DNA from: Pseudotabrizicola sp.
Lineage (GTDB): Bacteria > Pseudomonadota > Alphaproteobacteria > Rhodobacterales > Rhodobacteraceae
Assembly: GCF_030684215.1 (NCBI RefSeq)
Contig: NZ_JAUXOV010000024.1
Location: 62,001-126,000 of the forward strand
Direction of reading: 5' to 3'
Length of the DNA stretch: 64,000 bases
The position numbers were made by a program, and so were the translations under genes. Shown here piece after piece: positions 62,619 to 64,000 of the stretch; within the stretch, counting starts at the first letter, position 1; each line of letters opens with the position of its first letter. The notes beneath the pieces are model-generated. The model worked only from the letters and a program-made list of their open reading frames with translations, was not told the DNA's origin and ran no database searches.

Positions 62619-63998
62619 TCATCCTTTCCGTATCAACGCATCCACTGCCACCGCGCCCTGTGCGCGCAAAAGCACTGGGTTCAACTCGATTTCTTCAATG
62701 CTGGCATCGCCCATCAGATCGCACAGCCGCAGCACCAGATCGGCAAAACCCGCCAGATCGGCCCGCGTGCGGCCACGGTATCCATCGAGCAAGGCAAACA
62801 GGCGCAAGCGCCGCAATGCGCCCAGCACATCTGTCCGGCTGACCGGCAAGACCAGCGTCACCGTATCGGCCAGCAGCTCCGCCGTCACCCCACCCATCCC
62901 CAGTGTAAGCGATACGCCGTAAACCGGATCCCGCCGCAGACCGACCAAGACCTCGGCCACCGCTCCGCTGGCCATTTCTTCCACCAGATACCCAGCCGCC
63001 CCCGGCATATCAGCCTGTCCGTCCAGCGTGTTCAGGTTCAGCCGCACCGCACCCGCCTCGGTCTTGTGCGCAAAGCCCAAACCTTTCAACACCAAAGGCG
63101 CGGTCAACCTGCGTGACAGCACCGCCACCTCGGCCAAGGTCATCGCCGTCACACCCTCAGGCACAGGCACACCGGCAGAGCGCAACAGGTCCTTTGCCGC
63201 CGCCTCAGATAAAATCGGCACCTCGCGCGGCGGCCGCGCGGCAAGCGGCACTTCGGGGACAGAGCCCATGACATCCTGCGCGGCCCGAATTGCCACCAAT
63301 GCCACCTCCAGCCCCATCAGCGGCACGACACCCTGCGCCATCATCCGTTCTGCCAAAGCCTCGTCAAAGTTTTCCGGTAAAGAGGCGACCGGAAAGGCAG
63401 GCTTCCCCGTCGCCCGCGCGGCCGCCACAATCGCATCCAGCGCAGGCTGGAACGAGGACGGATCGCAGCGATCCGGTCGCGGTGGGTCAATAATGAACAT
63501 GCCGGCGTCATAGCCTTCCAGCATGGTGGTGAAAACATCCGTCGTGCGCGGCCCGTCACCCCAGATAAAGGTGTGGTAGTCCAACGGGTTGGCAATGGTG
63601 ACAATCGGCCCGAGGATCTCGCCCAACCGTGTCCGCTGCGCCTGTGACGGCGGCGGAAAATCTACCCCTGCAGCAAGGCCCAGATCCGCCACCAACCCCG
63701 CCTCGCCCCCCGAACATGACAGCGAGCACAAACGCACCCCCAGCCCCCGGCCATGGGCGTGGAAAATCTTCAACGTCTCCAACAGTTCTGGCAAGGTCGC
63801 CACCTCGGCAATCCCCGCCTTGCGCAAGAACGCCGAGGACACCGCCGCCTCTCCGGCCAGCGATGCGGTATGCGACGCCGCCGCCACACGCGAAAGCTCG
63901 GTCTTGCCGGATTTGAGACAGACAATCCCCTTGCCCGCAAGCGCCGCCTCTGCCGCCAGACGCGCCAGCGCGGGCGCGTCGTCGATGCCCTCGACATA
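62619..63998 (-). CDS. NDP-forming acyl-CoA synthetase, 5' truncated by window end
   Basis: About 460 C-terminal residues are visible and the frame stays open to the window edge. The CoA-ligase-like half ends with the phospho-His region ASHTASLAGE. The ATP-grasp half follows from about PILSEAAAKDLLRSAGVPVP, with PLVLKGLGFAHKTEAGAVRL and EEIELNPVLLRAQG. This ADP-forming type of synthetase activates carboxylic acids to acyl-CoA reversibly. In front of a CaiD-like hydratase it may activate carnitine, crotonobetaine or a related acid; that is inference. The true start is outside the window. Confidence 0.88.
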   Translation of the reverse strand, partial: YVEGIDDAPALARLAAEAALAGKGIVCLKSGKTELSRVAAASHTASLAGEAAVSSAFLRKAGIAEVATLPELLETLKIFHAHGRGLGVRLCSLSCSGGEAGLVADLGLAAGVDFPPPSQAQRTRLGEILGPIVTIANPLDYHTFIWGDGPRTTDVFTTMLEGYDAGMFIIDPPRPDRCDPSSFQPALDAIVAAARATGKPAFPVASLPENFDEALAERMMAQGVVPLMGLEVALVAIRAAQDVMGSVPEVPLAARPPREVPILSEAAAKDLLRSAGVPVPEGVTAMTLAEVAVLSRRLTAPLVLKGLGFAHKTEAGAVRLNLNTLDGQADMPGAAGYLVEEMASGAVAEVLVGLRRDPVYGVSLTLGMGGVTAELLADTVTLVLPVSRTDVLGALRRLRLFALLDGYRGRTRADLAGFADLVLRLCDLMGDASIEEIELNPVLLRAQGAVAVDALIRKG

Positions 63999-64000
63999 CA

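Noticed and set aside
62142-63116. 324-codon plus-strand frame
   Set aside because: It is antisense to caiD and the acyl-CoA synthetase gene and has no recognisable protein features.

Overview
The window is GC-rich chromosomal DNA from an alphaproteobacterium, most likely a Rhodobacterales (Roseobacter/Rhodobacter-type) species. The evidence is the set of gene types: ethylmalonyl-CoA pathway genes (ecm, mch, mcl2), the division-site ATPase MipZ, an F0 operon with paired b and b' subunits, an sdhCDAB operon, a GT14/DUF5928 glycosyltransferase and an N-terminally extended TrmD. Nothing looks like a prophage, plasmid, insertion sequence, CRISPR array or rRNA/tRNA cluster.

Layout. 1-8.3 kb: the 3' part of ecm, deoD, a LysR regulator divergent from an SHMT-like PLP enzyme plus aldo/keto reductase, a DUF1989 protein, a glutathionyl-hydroquinone-reductase-type GST, and a BLUF photoreceptor coupled to a tiny zinc-ribbon membrane protein. 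8.2-12.4 kb: sdhCDAB with two small lipoprotein genes between sdhA and sdhB. 12.5-15.4 kb: mch, DUF1737, NnrU-like and mcl2 (ethylmalonyl-CoA pathway). 15.5-23.4 kb: small stress and secreted proteins, TauE exporter, mdh, DUF1285, hydroxypyruvate isomerase, a zinc-finger protein, a gene broken by an amber codon, and polA. 23.5-27.3 kb: HIT protein, GT14 glycosyltransferase, sulfotransferase and an unknown protein, possibly for a sulfated surface glycan. 27.2-31.5 kb: adenosine kinase, nth, an Ada-like repair regulator, an OmpA lipoprotein and a FadR-type regulator. 31.5-34.1 kb: F0 genes atpI-B-E-F'-F, divergent from an ArsR-type regulator with two palindromes in the shared intergenic region. 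34.8-44.6 kb: matB, mipZ, then rpmE/rplS and the trmD-rimM-rpsP-chorismate mutase-GNAT-ffh set; this classical set is interrupted by a DMT transporter on the other strand. 44.9-50.4 kb: secreted triple-repeat protein, LysR plus DMT exporter, cold-shock protein, degenerate receiver protein, alpha/beta hydrolase plus class II aldolase. 50.5-64 kb: a catabolic region with a peptide-type ABC importer, CocE-like hydrolase, choline-sulfatase-type sulfatase, GMC oxidoreductase, OsmC, CaiD-like hydratase and an NDP-forming acyl-CoA synthetase cut off by the window end.

How it works together. Much of the window is central metabolism: acetyl-CoA assimilation (ecm, mch, mcl2), TCA steps (sdh, mdh), malonate activation (matB) and ATP synthesis. 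The right end looks like uptake and breakdown of an organic nutrient, plausibly a quaternary amine or sulfate ester. The most distinctive non-coding feature is a family of dispersed intergenic repeats with a box around AAATA(T/C)(T/C)CC, three copies of which carry a G6/C6 hairpin. One copy is read in frame inside the CocE-like gene and another supplies the ribosome binding site of osmC. Several perfect inverted repeats look like unassigned operators.
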